Position numbers and translations under genes: made by a program. A model generated the notes under the pieces. The model had not been told where the DNA came from. It saw only the letters and a program-made list of their open reading frames with translations, and made no database searches. Below are positions 27,237 through 35,487 of a stretch of 64,000 bases of DNA, piece by piece; positions within the stretch are counted from its first letter, which is position 1, and each line of letters begins with the position of its first letter. Source of the DNA: an uncultured Oscillospiraceae bacterium (lineage in GTDB: Bacteria > Bacillota > Clostridia > Oscillospirales > Ruminococcaceae); the NCBI GenBank assembly GCA_934465295.1, contig CAKSKU010000005.1, forward strand, positions 62,001-126,000. The letters are read 5' to 3'.

Positions 27237-28361
27237 ATGGCAGAAATGGAAACCAAAGCTCCCGAAAAAGTAGTCATCAACATCAACAAAATTCTTGACG
27301 AAGCTCGAGTTCTCGGCTGCTCCGACGTGCATTTCACAACGAAGATCGCACCGGTAGTACGTCTCCACGGCTCACTCCGCAGACTCGCTTCCTACCCCGA
27401 GATGACCGAAGCCGCTATCATGAAGATCGTTGAACAGATGACAAACGGCAGACAGCTTGAAAATATCAAGAACAAGGTCGATACCGACTTCTCCTACGTT
27501 ACAAAGAGAGGCTACCGTCACAGAGTCAACGTTTATCATCAGAAGGGCAACACGGCTATCTCTATCCGTCTCCTCAGAAACGATATCCCGTCACTTGCCG
27601 ATCTCGACCTCCCTCCTATCCTCGGCGAATTTGCAATGCGTCCCCGTGGACTTATCCTTGTAACAGGTCCTACCGGTTCAGGTAAATCTACGACCCTCGC
27701 AGCTATGATCGACTATGTAAATATCAACCGTTCGGCGCATATCATCACCGTCGAAGACCCTATCGAGTACGTTCATGAGCATAAGCGCTGCATGGTTAAC
27801 CAGAGAGAGATCGGCGACGACGTTGAATCGTTCGCAATGTCCCTTCGTGCCGCACTCCGTGAAGACCCGGACGTTATCCTCGTCGGAGAAATGAGAGACT
27901 TTGAAACCATCAACGCTGCTGTTACAGCCGCTGAAACAGGACATCTTGTAATGTCCACACTTCATACAACGTGTGCAGCCGATACCATCAACCGTATCAT
28001 CGACGTTTTCCCTGCACATCAGCAGAACCAGATCCGTTCGCAGCTCGCAACTGTCCTCGTAGGCATCATCGCCCAGACCCTTATCCCTAAGGCTGACGGC
28101 ACGGGACGAATCGCTGCCCTCGAAATACTCAACGCTACCGATGCTGTTAAGGCAATGGTCCGTGATAATAAGGTTCACCTTATCCAGACAGCTATCCAGA
28201 CAGGTAAAAAGGAAGGAATGGTCTGCCTCGATCAGGAGCTTGCACGTCTTGTTAAGGAAGGCGTTATCACAGACACAAATGCCCGTGAAAAGAGCCTTGA
28301 TATCGCTGAATATGAGCGTTACCTCAAGGGTGCAGGCGGCGCTCCGGGAATGGCTCGCTTC
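27237..28361 (+). CDS. pilT: Pilus retraction ATPase PilT
   Basis: 375 codons including a double stop region ending near 28364. Powers retraction and twitching. Walker A GPTGSGKS (144-151), VEDPIEYVHEH, Walker B (EDPDVILVGEMRD), STLHTTCAADTINRIID, and the PilT-specific tail AVKAMVRDNKVHLIQTAIQT, the counterpart of the AIRNLIRE motif required for retraction. It lacks the N-terminal module and zinc cysteines of PilB. ATG 27237 is 10 bases from GAAAGGA; a TTG at 27228 is in frame but touches that site. Confidence 0.95.
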
Positions 28362-28378
28362 TGATAATAATGAAAGTC

Positions 28379-28443
28379 CTGCCGAAGAAAAAAGTGTGAT
28401 TTTTGCATAAACGTTTTAAACAAAAAAACATATACTTCGGCAG
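28379..28443. other. Inverted repeat downstream of pilT
   Basis: CTGCCGAAG (28379-28387) and CTTCGGCAG (28435-28443) are perfect arms separated by 47 bases; the loop contains one of two AAACGTTT sequences (28409-28416; the other is 28475-28482). It may form a long-loop 3-prime structure of the pilBT transcript or hold a protein-binding site for the pilin promoter downstream. Confidence 0.4.
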
Positions 28444-28591
28444 AACTTATATGCAAAATACCGAGAGTATAGTAAAACGTTTACGATTATTAACAATTTA
28501 GTCAAAATGGCAAAAAATAATCACAATTTTAGTGATATTAAGAAAATATACACAAATTCACTTTTTTAGTGAAGAAATATTACAAAATCTA

Positions 28592-28620
28592 TTGACAAAA
28601 GCACATCGACATTATATAAT
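28592..28620 (+). promoter_or_regulatory. Strong promoter of the first pilin gene
   Basis: TTGACA (28592-28597) and TATAAT (28615-28620), spacer 17 bases, a perfect consensus. The start codon is at 28679. It makes the pilin genes a separate transcription unit from pilBT. Confidence 0.88.
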
Positions 28621-28678
28621 AATAACAGTAAGAAACCACTTAGTAAATCTAAGTGAACTTATGAGGAGGAGATTTCCA

Positions 28679-29473
28679 ATGGACAGTACGTTAAACTGCG
28701 GTAAGTCCTCCGCAAAAAGCTTAAAGGGCTTTACACTCATCGAGCTTCTGATCGTTATTGCGATACTTGCGATACTCGCAGGTATGGTCTCAATAGTAAC
28801 AAATGGACTTGTCCGTGATTCAAGGCTTGAAACGGCAAGGGATAAGGCACAGACCGTTTATACAAGCGTTCAGAATGCACTCATACAGATGGAGATAAAG
28901 CAGGAAAGCGATCTGCTTGACCCAACTACATACGGCGCAGGCGGAACATTTTCCAAATATGTTACCTTGAGCTTCGTGATGGAAAACGGCTTGATGACAG
29001 ACTCACATGACCTTGTTATCAATGACGGAACAACAACAGCGACCCTTTCGTATGATTATCCGAATGCAGTGTCGGCAACGACCGAGACGGAAAAGAAATT
29101 CCGCAGGCTTGCCAAATATCTGACCGATAATCTCGCAATGGATTTTACGGGTTATGTTTATGCTGCTATCGATATGGAAGACTGGATCGTTGACAGCGTA
29201 GTTTATGTTGAAGACTTTGCAAGACTTGAAGACCCTGCAAACAGCATCTCCGATTTCGTCCCGATGTTCAAGACAAAAACGGGCAGCACAAGTATTATGA
29301 CTGCCTCAAACGGAAGAGTTCCTTTCTGCGAGGACATCTATTCACAGAAGAGAATATATTCCGGAAAAGCACTCAATGACGGCACTTTCCTCGGAAAAGC
29401 CGCAGGAATGGCAGTTGGATATTATCCGTTATATGCGGATGTTGAAAATTCCACAACCGTTTCCTACACCTAA
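28679..29473 (+). CDS. Type IV prepilin, large
   Basis: 264 residues. Leader of 17 residues ending SLKG, then FTLIELLIVIAILAILAGMV with glutamate at +5, followed by a long alpha-helical spine and a Thr/Asp-rich globular region. It is larger than the next pilin and is a candidate minor or accessory pilin despite its strong promoter. ATG 28679 has AGGAGGAG 8 bases upstream; the frame extends upstream across the promoter, which rules out earlier starts. Confidence 0.85.
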   Translation: MDSTLNCGKSSAKSLKGFTLIELLIVIAILAILAGMVSIVTNGLVRDSRLETARDKAQTVYTSVQNALIQMEIKQESDLLDPTTYGAGGTFSKYVTLSFVMENGLMTDSHDLVINDGTTTATLSYDYPNAVSATTETEKKFRRLAKYLTDNLAMDFTGYVYAAIDMEDWIVDSVVYVEDFARLEDPANSISDFVPMFKTKTGSTSIMTASNGRVPFCEDIYSQKRIYSGKALNDGTFLGKAAGMAVGYYPLYADVENSTTVSYT

Positions 29474-29541
29474 TATCGTATAAAACCGCATGGATCGGTT
29501 TTAATAAAAACATTTTAAATTTAGAAAAGGAGGAATTTCTC

Positions 29542-30102
29542 ATGAGAAATTCAAAGACAAAGGGCTTTACCCTTATCGAACTCATCGTAGTTATCGCTAT
29601 CATCGGTATTCTTGCTGCTATCCTCGTACCTTCTATGCTTGGTTACGTTAGAAACGCAAGAATCTCTTCCGCTAACTCCGGTGCTAAGCAGGTTCACACA
29701 GCTTGCGCTTCCGCAATCACACAGCTCGGTATCGCTAACTACGATCTCGGTGATGATGATCAGAAGGAAGGCACAATGTCCTTCGGCGCTGCTGAAAACG
29801 GCGTGATCGCAATCACATGGGGCGGTGATTCCGCTGGTAAGGGTCCTAACGATGCTGACGTTGACCTTGCTGCATACCTCGGCGAAACATTCAAGGATTA
29901 TGGCTATGCTTGCTTCAATCCTTCCACATACTCTGTAACAATTGCAGGTTATGCTACACAGGAAAATACATTCACCACATACATCGATGGCAAGACAGCT
30001 GCTGACCTCGAAGCAATCACAGAAGGCACACAGAAGTCCGATGCTAAGGCTGGTAATATCTACGGTATCTACCCTGCTCCTGCTCTCGGCGAAACAACCT
30101 GA
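29542..30102 (+). CDS. Probable major type IV pilin
   Basis: 186 residues. Leader MRNSKTKG then FTLIELIVVIAIIGILAAIL with glutamate at +5. The body is Ala/Gly/Thr-rich and small, and codon choice is strongly biased (GCT, GGT, TCC), as in the ribosomal protein genes of this window. A textbook AAAAGGAGG site and a strong terminator directly downstream support high expression. It is therefore the best candidate for the major subunit. Confidence 0.85.
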   Translation: MRNSKTKGFTLIELIVVIAIIGILAAILVPSMLGYVRNARISSANSGAKQVHTACASAITQLGIANYDLGDDDQKEGTMSFGAAENGVIAITWGGDSAGKGPNDADVDLAAYLGETFKDYGYACFNPSTYSVTIAGYATQENTFTTYIDGKTAADLEAITEGTQKSDAKAGNIYGIYPAPALGETT

Positions 30103-30120
30103 TTTAAATCAACATAATTT

Positions 30121-30155
30121 TACAGCGGGAGAAGAAATTCTTCCGCTGTATTTTT
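30121..30155 (+). terminator. Terminator after the major pilin gene
   Basis: A 13-bp stem (30121-30133 with 30138-30150, one G-U pair) and a TTTTT tract at 30151-30155. It lies only 14 bases before the next start codon, so the following gene depends on read-through. Confidence 0.85.
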
Positions 30156-30169
30156 GTCTCGGAGTAAAT

Positions 30170-30991
30170 ATGAAAAAAATAATTATCGGCAGTATTATTG
30201 CCGTATGCTGTTTAGCAGTGCTTTTGCTTCTCATTCCGATCGAGAAGAAAAGAGAATACTATGAAAAGTGGGGAAAGCTTGCCACTGCCGCAGAAACGGA
30301 TGAACGAGCTGAATATATCATCGAACATTATGACGAATATCCAAGCGATCTGATAGATAAATATATGAGAGCGGATGCGGATAAAGCAGACAAAACCCTC
30401 GATTTCGTGTATAATTATGCCTTCAATAAGGATAATTACAGCACGATGTCCTTCACAGAGGATGAAGTAAACTGTGAAAGCGTCCCAAAGCTTTATATGT
30501 ATGATACACGCTGGTGCTATGAAAAATTTGAGGGCGGTTATATCAAAACCGACGGCTGCGTCGCCGTTTCGCTCACTATGGCGAACCTCTATCTCAATCA
30601 TAATGCTGACTTAGACCCCGTTAAGATCGCAAGAAAAGCTGAAGAAGTCGATAATATCGGTTATTGGGGCGGAATAAGCAACGAAAAAATGGTTCAGCTG
30701 TGCGAAAGCATAGGTTTTGATGCAGTCGAACACAATTACAGTCCGAAAGCAGAGGAAAAAGAAGAACCTGATATACAAACAATAATAAATGCGCTGAATG
30801 AAAACCATATCGTTATGCTCGGAATGGTCGGCGAGACCTTCGGCGGTCATGCGCTTATCGTTACAAGCTGCTCCGAGGACGGCACAATGCGGTTCAACGA
30901 TCCCGCAAGCGAGGAAAATACAGATAAAACATGGAATTACAGCGATGTTGAACCCGAAATGTACTTCCTTTGGGATATCAGCGCAAAATAA
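30170..30991 (+). CDS. Membrane-anchored C39-like cysteine peptidase
   Basis: 273 residues. An N-terminal transmembrane anchor (about 3-23) is followed by a helical stretch and an extracellular domain with a C39-like triad: C130 in TDGCVAVSLTMAN, H227 in GGHALIV and D244 in FNDP. Peptidase C39-like domains cleave after double glycine or act on cell-wall or surface peptides; the substrate here is unknown. It sits between two pilin genes, so a role in processing or controlling pili is plausible. GGAG is 5 bases before ATG 30170, and the transcript must read through the pilin terminator. Confidence 0.7.
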   Translation: MKKIIIGSIIAVCCLAVLLLLIPIEKKREYYEKWGKLATAAETDERAEYIIEHYDEYPSDLIDKYMRADADKADKTLDFVYNYAFNKDNYSTMSFTEDEVNCESVPKLYMYDTRWCYEKFEGGYIKTDGCVAVSLTMANLYLNHNADLDPVKIARKAEEVDNIGYWGGISNEKMVQLCESIGFDAVEHNYSPKAEEKEEPDIQTIINALNENHIVMLGMVGETFGGHALIVTSCSEDGTMRFNDPASEENTDKTWNYSDVEPEMYFLWDISAK

Positions 30992-31005
30992 TTTCTTGTA
31001 ACATA

Positions 31006-31034
31006 TTGACAACACGACAAGTATGGTGTATTAT
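31006..31034 (+). promoter_or_regulatory. Promoter of the third pilin gene
   Basis: TTGACA (31006-31011) and TATTAT (31029-31034), spacer 17 bases, just downstream of the C39-like gene and 63 bases before the start codon. Confidence 0.8.
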
Positions 31035-31096
31035 AAAATTATAATAATCAGAGAGCAAAACATACAATTATTAAACATTTGGAAGGGGAGAATGTC

Positions 31097-31582
31097 ATGA
31101 GAGGAAAAGCAAGGGGTTTTACACTTATTGAATTGATCGTCGTTATCGCAATTATCGGAATATTGGCGGCTATATTGATACCGTCAATGCTCGGATATGT
31201 AAAAAGATCGAAAATTTCACAGTACAATGCGAATGCAAAGACCGTTTTCTCGGGCGCACAGCTCGCAATAACCGACTCCTACAACTCGGGAGTTGAGTTT
31301 ACGCCGGGTGAAATATATATCAACTCGGTAAACGGCAGCGGAGCCTGCACGGGTCAGGGCGGCGATGTCTGCGATATCACCGACTATATCGGCGAAAATT
31401 TCAACGGATATTTCGGCTTTGTTATGGATTCGTCCGCATCGGGCGCTTCCTATGCAATATGGAGCGACCAGCCTCTTTCGGCGGCGGATTTCACGGGAGT
31501 GTATTCATACAGCGATGTAAATACCCGTTTCAGTTCGGGTTCTGTCCCCCTCGGCTGCCATCCGCTCAAAGCTGACACCTGA
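31097..31582 (+). CDS. Type IV pilin, second small pilin
   Basis: 161 residues. Leader MRGKARG then FTLIELIVVIAIIGILAAIL, identical over 20 residues to the probable major pilin, but with an unrelated C-terminal domain containing a close cysteine pair (TGQGGDVCD and upstream GACTG). It has its own promoter, so it may be an alternative major pilin made under other conditions. GGAAGGGGA precedes ATG 31097. Followed by a stem-loop that has been duplicated by an inserted element. Confidence 0.85.
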   Translation: MRGKARGFTLIELIVVIAIIGILAAILIPSMLGYVKRSKISQYNANAKTVFSGAQLAITDSYNSGVEFTPGEIYINSVNGSGACTGQGGDVCDITDYIGENFNGYFGFVMDSSASGASYAIWSDQPLSAADFTGVYSYSDVNTRFSSGSVPLGCHPLKADT

Positions 31583-31600
31583 TAAATTGAATAGCATACC

Positions 31601-31626
31601 ATACCTCGGAAAAAACTCCGAGGTAT
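31601..31626. repeat. Left copy of a 26-bp direct repeat (terminator stem-loop)
   Basis: A hairpin with arms ATACCTCGGA and TCCGAGGTAT, identical over all 26 bases to 32166-32191. This copy lacks a following T tract. It flanks the 539-bp element and is interpreted as a target-site duplication. Confidence 0.85.
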
Positions 31627-32165
31627 CAGCTTGTCGAAAAAGTATATTATTGAAAAAAGTTGCACAAAATTAAAGTTTATACTAATTTTTAAACTGAAAG
31701 TGTACAAAAAATCAAGCAAAAGCTTGCATATATGGCTTTTGCGCCGATTTTTTGTCTACACTTTGATTAAAAATTAGTATTACGTCCACGCTTTTTAAAG
31801 GGTGGTGGGTGTCCAGAGGGCAAAGCCCTTGTCGCAGGTCAATTTGACCTTTAGCAGAAGAGTGAAAAACCCTAAGCTAACAGCACCGAGCATTGCCGCA
31901 ATAGCAAAATATCTGTAAGTTAAAAAGCGCAATTCACATTCAAAAAGTTAAACAGAACGTGATAAATCGGTATGTAAACCTATAAAATGTGAATTGCGCT
32001 TATTCTTTATGTTCGGAACAACTATCCTCGGCAAATAAACGTGAGGAGCAAAGCGACGAGCGTTTAGCACCGACGGGATATGAATGGCGGCTCCTCTTTT
32101 AGCATCAAGTCATAAAATTCTTTTTCGTCAATATGCATAAATGAATATACTTTTTCAACAGCCTG
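31627..32165 (-). mobile_element. 539-bp composite non-autonomous element R4
   Basis: Bounded by imperfect terminal inverted repeats: the left end begins CAGCTTGTCGAAAAAGTATA, and the right end reads CAGGCTGTTGAAAAAGTATA on the other strand, with 17 of 20 positions equal. It is flanked by a 26-bp direct repeat. The interior holds a complete MITE-A (31680-31779), GTCCACGCTTTTTAAAGGG, a GCGCAATTCAC hairpin (31927-31999), and a body matching R1 inverted. There is no open reading frame for a transposase, so mobilisation must be in trans. Confidence 0.8.
31680..31779 (+). mobile_element. MITE-A, complete 100-bp palindromic element
   Basis: It begins TACTAATTTTTAA and ends TTAAAAATTAGTA, nearly palindromic throughout, with inner arms around GCAAAAGC and GCTTTTGC. 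It is flanked by TTA on both sides (31677-31679 and 31780-31782). The uninterrupted version of the same site, AAAGTTTACGTCC, is present in R2 near 13710 and, inverted, in R1 near 10840, which defines the ends and the 3-bp duplication directly. Confidence 0.88.
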
Positions 32166-32198
32166 ATACCTCGGAAAAAACTCCGAGGTATTTTTTTA
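32166..32198 (+). terminator. Right copy of the duplicated stem-loop, functional terminator
   Basis: The 26-bp repeat (32166-32191) is followed here by a T tract (32190-32197), so this copy is a complete intrinsic terminator. It was probably the original terminator of the pilin gene before the element inserted. Confidence 0.8.
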
Positions 32199-32249
32199 TC
32201 CTCAATTGAATAAAATTAAAGGAAAAATAATACTTCAAGGAGGATAAAA

Positions 32250-33182
32250 ATGGACAGCAAAGCTCAGATCGAAGCAATGGCACGAAAATATAAGGAAGAA
32301 ATGCTGCGAATGTACAAACAGAGCGGCAGAACGAATGCAGGTGCGGCTGAAACTATCTCTCCCCCGAGAAATGCCCAGCCGATACGCTCTCCGCAGACTT
32401 CTCCCCCACCAAAAGCAGCTACAACCGTTCAGCCGATGAGACCGACATCAGCCGCAGCGGTTTCTCCGCCGAAAACAGAGCAGACCGCAGCTCCGAGCGA
32501 GTCCTTAGCCTCGTCAGCGGCTGAGAAAAGCCTTACCGAAAAGCCTGAACCGAAAAGCACCTCGAAATTCCCTACTCCCGAGGAGATAATGCACGAGGAA
32601 TTTGAGGAGTCGCTTGATAACAGATTCAAAAATGAGATCATGCCGCAGGTCAGCGTTTCGGACGAGGTGCAGAGTGAACCGTCCGCCGAGATGGCTTCAC
32701 CTCCCGAAAATACAGCTCCCGACCCCGAAAATTTTCAGGGGAACTATAATTCGGAGGAGTTTTCCGACCTTCCCGACCCTCTTGAACCGAGATACAGCGG
32801 CGGTGAGGGCGAAACGACCGATATCAGCGGCACAGGCTACATAAAGGCAGAGGTCACAACGGGCAGCGGCGCAGTGCCGATCGAAAATGCAGTCGTTCTT
32901 ATCACGAAAAAGGAAAACGGCAGAACTTACCTGCTGAAAATGCTCATCTCGGACGAAAGCGGCTCGACCGAAACGGTGGCTTTGCCTGCGCCGAACGCAG
33001 TGTTCTCCGAGACACCCGACCCGACCGAAAAGCCCTTCGCAAACTACTATATCAGTGTTTATGCGAATGGCTTTTATGCCGAAAATGATATGGAAGTCCC
33101 CGTTTTTTCGGGCGTAAAGTCGATACAGCCTGTTGCGCTTATCCCAAAAGCAAGCGATGACAGCAGCTTTATGATGGACTGA
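32250..33182 (+). CDS. Pro/Ser-rich protein with C-terminal beta-sandwich-like domain, function unknown
   Basis: 310 residues. Residues 1 to about 105 form a charged start and a disordered Pro/Ser/Thr-rich stretch (repeated SPPK and SPPR); about 105-190 are acidic; 195-305 (GYIKAEVTTGSGAVPIENAVVLIT to VFSGVKSIQPVALIP) look like a carboxypeptidase-regulatory-like beta-sandwich. There is no signal peptide or transmembrane helix. It is the first of three genes (14-base gap to the next) whose other products bind peptidoglycan; I infer a role at the spore or cell-wall surface. AAGGAGG precedes the ATG. Confidence 0.6.
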   Translation: MDSKAQIEAMARKYKEEMLRMYKQSGRTNAGAAETISPPRNAQPIRSPQTSPPPKAATTVQPMRPTSAAAVSPPKTEQTAAPSESLASSAAEKSLTEKPEPKSTSKFPTPEEIMHEEFEESLDNRFKNEIMPQVSVSDEVQSEPSAEMASPPENTAPDPENFQGNYNSEEFSDLPDPLEPRYSGGEGETTDISGTGYIKAEVTTGSGAVPIENAVVLITKKENGRTYLLKMLISDESGSTETVALPAPNAVFSETPDPTEKPFANYYISVYANGFYAENDMEVPVFSGVKSIQPVALIPKASDDSSFMMD

Positions 33183-33196
33183 AAGGCGGTGGGATA

Positions 33197-34594
33197 ATGT
33201 CTGAACCGTTTATTCCCGAAAAAGTCACCGTTCACCTTGGCAGACCGAATGACGCATCTGCGGAAAATGTGACGGTGAGCTTCCCCGACTATATAAAAAA
33301 TGTCGCATCGAGCGAGCTTTACCCGACATGGCCCGAAGCAGCTCTCCGTGCGAATATTTATGCGATAATATCATTCACGCTCAACCGGATTTTCACCGAA
33401 TGGTACCCCTCGCAGGGCTACGACTTCGACATAACGAACTCCATTCAGTTCGACCAGTCTTTCTTCAAGGACAGAGATATCTATGAGCCGATAGCGCAGA
33501 TCGTTGATGAAATTTTCAACGAATATATCGTCCGCCAAGGGAGAGTTGAGCCGCTTTTTGCGGTCTATTGCGATGGAAAGGACGTTGCCGACTGCGGCGG
33601 TCTGACCCAGTGGGGAACGGTCTCGCTCGCACGGGAGGGCTTGGGGCCTTATGATATCCTTACTCGGTTTTACGGAGATGATATTGACATTGTGACGAAT
33701 ACAGACATAAGGGAAAATGCGCCGTCCTACCCGGGCGAGCCGCTCAGTCTTGGTGACGGCGGAAACGATGTTGTCCGCATACGCCGTGAGCTGAACCGAA
33801 TTTCGCGGAACTATCCTGCAATACCGAAGATACCGACTGAGGGGACAGTTTATGACAGTGCAACAGAAGAGGCAGTGCGAGCCTTTCAGAAGATTTTCAA
33901 TCTTCCGCAGACGGGCGTTGTCGATAAGGCGACATGGTATCGGATACACTATATTTATACAAGCGTGAAAAAGCTCTCCCAGCTTGCGTCCGAGGGACTT
34001 ACTCTCGAAGAAACGGCGGTCGTTTTCCCCGAAAGGCTTTCATTCGGCGAGAGCGGAATGGCTGTGCGCTATCTGCAGTATTATCTCGAAGTCGTCGGGG
34101 CGTACTATAATAATGTCCTGCCCGTCACGATAACGGGAACTTTTGATACTGCGACCGAGAATTCCGTCCGCTCATTCCAGCAGGTCTTTGGTCTGCCGCA
34201 GACGGGAGTTGTTGACCGTGAAACGTGGAATTTGCTCGAGGATGCTTACCTCGGCATTGTCGAGAATGTTCCGCTCGATGAAAACAGCGAAAATCCCGTG
34301 CTTTTCCCAGGAATTATCCTGAACGAGGGTATGACAAATCCTTATATACGGATTTTGCAGGAGTATCTGAACTACCTGCATCGGTTCTATCCGACGATAC
34401 CCGAAATTCAGCCGACGGGCTTCTACGGCCCTTTGACGAAGCAGGCTGTGACCGAGTTCCAGCGCATCTTCGGACTTCCGCAGAACGGAGCTGTCGGTGC
34501 TGATACCTGGAACAAGATCTCCGAGATATACAGCGAGCATCGCTTCGGCTATGTAAAGCAGGCAGGGCAGAACCCCGGTTATACTATTTCATAA
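33197..34594 (+). CDS. SpoIID-like domain protein with three peptidoglycan-binding repeats
   Basis: 465 residues. The N-terminal region (about 10-180) resembles SpoIID/LytB: FPDYIKNVASSELYPTWPEAALRA carries a glutamate (E40) where SpoIID has its catalytic one, and CGGLTQWG corresponds to the GMSQWGA-type motif. Three PG_binding_1 modules follow (about 185-250, 280-345, 365-445), each ending in a variant of FGLPQTGVVDRETW. No signal peptide is present, which is odd for a wall enzyme. It might act inside the mother cell during sporulation or leave by a non-classical route. Gene 2 of 3. Confidence 0.75.
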   Translation: MSEPFIPEKVTVHLGRPNDASAENVTVSFPDYIKNVASSELYPTWPEAALRANIYAIISFTLNRIFTEWYPSQGYDFDITNSIQFDQSFFKDRDIYEPIAQIVDEIFNEYIVRQGRVEPLFAVYCDGKDVADCGGLTQWGTVSLAREGLGPYDILTRFYGDDIDIVTNTDIRENAPSYPGEPLSLGDGGNDVVRIRRELNRISRNYPAIPKIPTEGTVYDSATEEAVRAFQKIFNLPQTGVVDKATWYRIHYIYTSVKKLSQLASEGLTLEETAVVFPERLSFGESGMAVRYLQYYLEVVGAYYNNVLPVTITGTFDTATENSVRSFQQVFGLPQTGVVDRETWNLLEDAYLGIVENVPLDENSENPVLFPGIILNEGMTNPYIRILQEYLNYLHRFYPTIPEIQPTGFYGPLTKQAVTEFQRIFGLPQNGAVGADTWNKISEIYSEHRFGYVKQAGQNPGYTIS

Positions 34595-34630
34595 TGTATA
34601 TTTATTAAATATAATACGGAGGGTAATCAA

Positions 34631-35194
34631 ATGGCAGAAAACAAAGCTTCGGACGTTCGTGAGGCACAGCGTTATCTTCGGACGATATCGAAATATAACC
34701 CCAATATCCCGATGACTGTCGCAGACGGAACTTACAGCGATGACACAAGGGACGCAGTTGCGGCATTTCAGCGTGAGAGAGGTCTGCCCGAAACGGGGGA
34801 GATCGATCCGAGGACATGGGACGAACTTTATAAGCTCTATAAGGAAGCGGCACTGTTTTTTTCCGAGCTGGAAAGCATAAGCCCCCGAGCCATCGGCGAA
34901 ACGCCGCTGACAATAGGCTCGGCAGGCTATCCCGTCTATATAATCCAGGTCATGCTGAATACGATCGCACAGTTTTACGATAACCTCAAAGGCGCATCGA
35001 TAAACGGTATCTACGACAACGAAACCGCCGAGGAGATACGCCGAATACAAACAATAGCAGGACTCCCCGAAACAGGAAAGCTGAACCGAGCAACATGGAA
35101 CGCACTCGCAAGGATATACAATTACCATGCGGCGATAGATGATATCGACAACGACAGAGCAGCGTATACTGTGAGTATAAAATCTGTGGGATAA
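34631..35194 (+). CDS. Protein with two peptidoglycan-binding repeats
   Basis: 187 residues, made almost wholly of two PG_binding_1 modules (about 5-70 and 90-165), with GLPETGEIDPRTW and GLPETGKLNRATW signatures. It has no catalytic domain, signal peptide or membrane anchor. It follows the SpoIID-like gene by 36 bases with ACGGAGGG before the ATG, so it is probably co-expressed and could be an accessory binder of the same cell-wall target. Confidence 0.75.
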   Translation: MAENKASDVREAQRYLRTISKYNPNIPMTVADGTYSDDTRDAVAAFQRERGLPETGEIDPRTWDELYKLYKEAALFFSELESISPRAIGETPLTIGSAGYPVYIIQVMLNTIAQFYDNLKGASINGIYDNETAEEIRRIQTIAGLPETGKLNRATWNALARIYNYHAAIDDIDNDRAAYTVSIKSVG

Positions 35195-35203
35195 TACTTG
35201 TGT

Positions 35204-35487
35204 TAAATTCGGAATTAGGAATTCGGAATGCGGAATTATTTTAATGCGTAATTCGTAATTATTTTTGCTCCGCAAGTTTGTCACGAAATAAACGAACAGA
35301 CCTGTTTTCAAATCCTTGAAAACAGGTCTGTTGATTTACTGTATAGATTTCATTTTAGCAAAATGTCAAGAGCTATTTCGCAATGTGTTTCCGACAAAAA
35401 TTATCAATTATCAACTGTCAATTATCAATTAACTGTAAGCTGTTAACTATTAACTGTCAACTAATAATTATCAATTGTCAATTCTCA
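35204..35487. repeat. Heptamer arrays flanking a hairpin between convergent genes
   Basis: Left array of AATTCGG/AATGCGG/AATTCGT units (about 35206-35262), right array of ATTATCA/ATTGTCA/ATTCTCA units (about 35400-35494). The right array encodes the last four codons and the stop codon of the histidine kinase gene on the minus strand. A perfect 17-bp hairpin lies between them. Confidence 0.75.
35293..35332. terminator. Hairpin between the peptidoglycan-binding operon and the histidine kinase gene
   Basis: Arms AACAGACCTGTTTTCAA and TTGAAAACAGGTCTGTT with a 4-base loop, fully complementary. The flanking T tracts are short, but the position between convergent genes suggests a bidirectional terminator. 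Confidence 0.65.

Noticed and set aside
30121..30155. Riboswitch or attenuator for the C39-like peptidase gene
   Set aside because: There is a single terminator stem with no alternative pairing partner visible; simple termination with read-through explains it.
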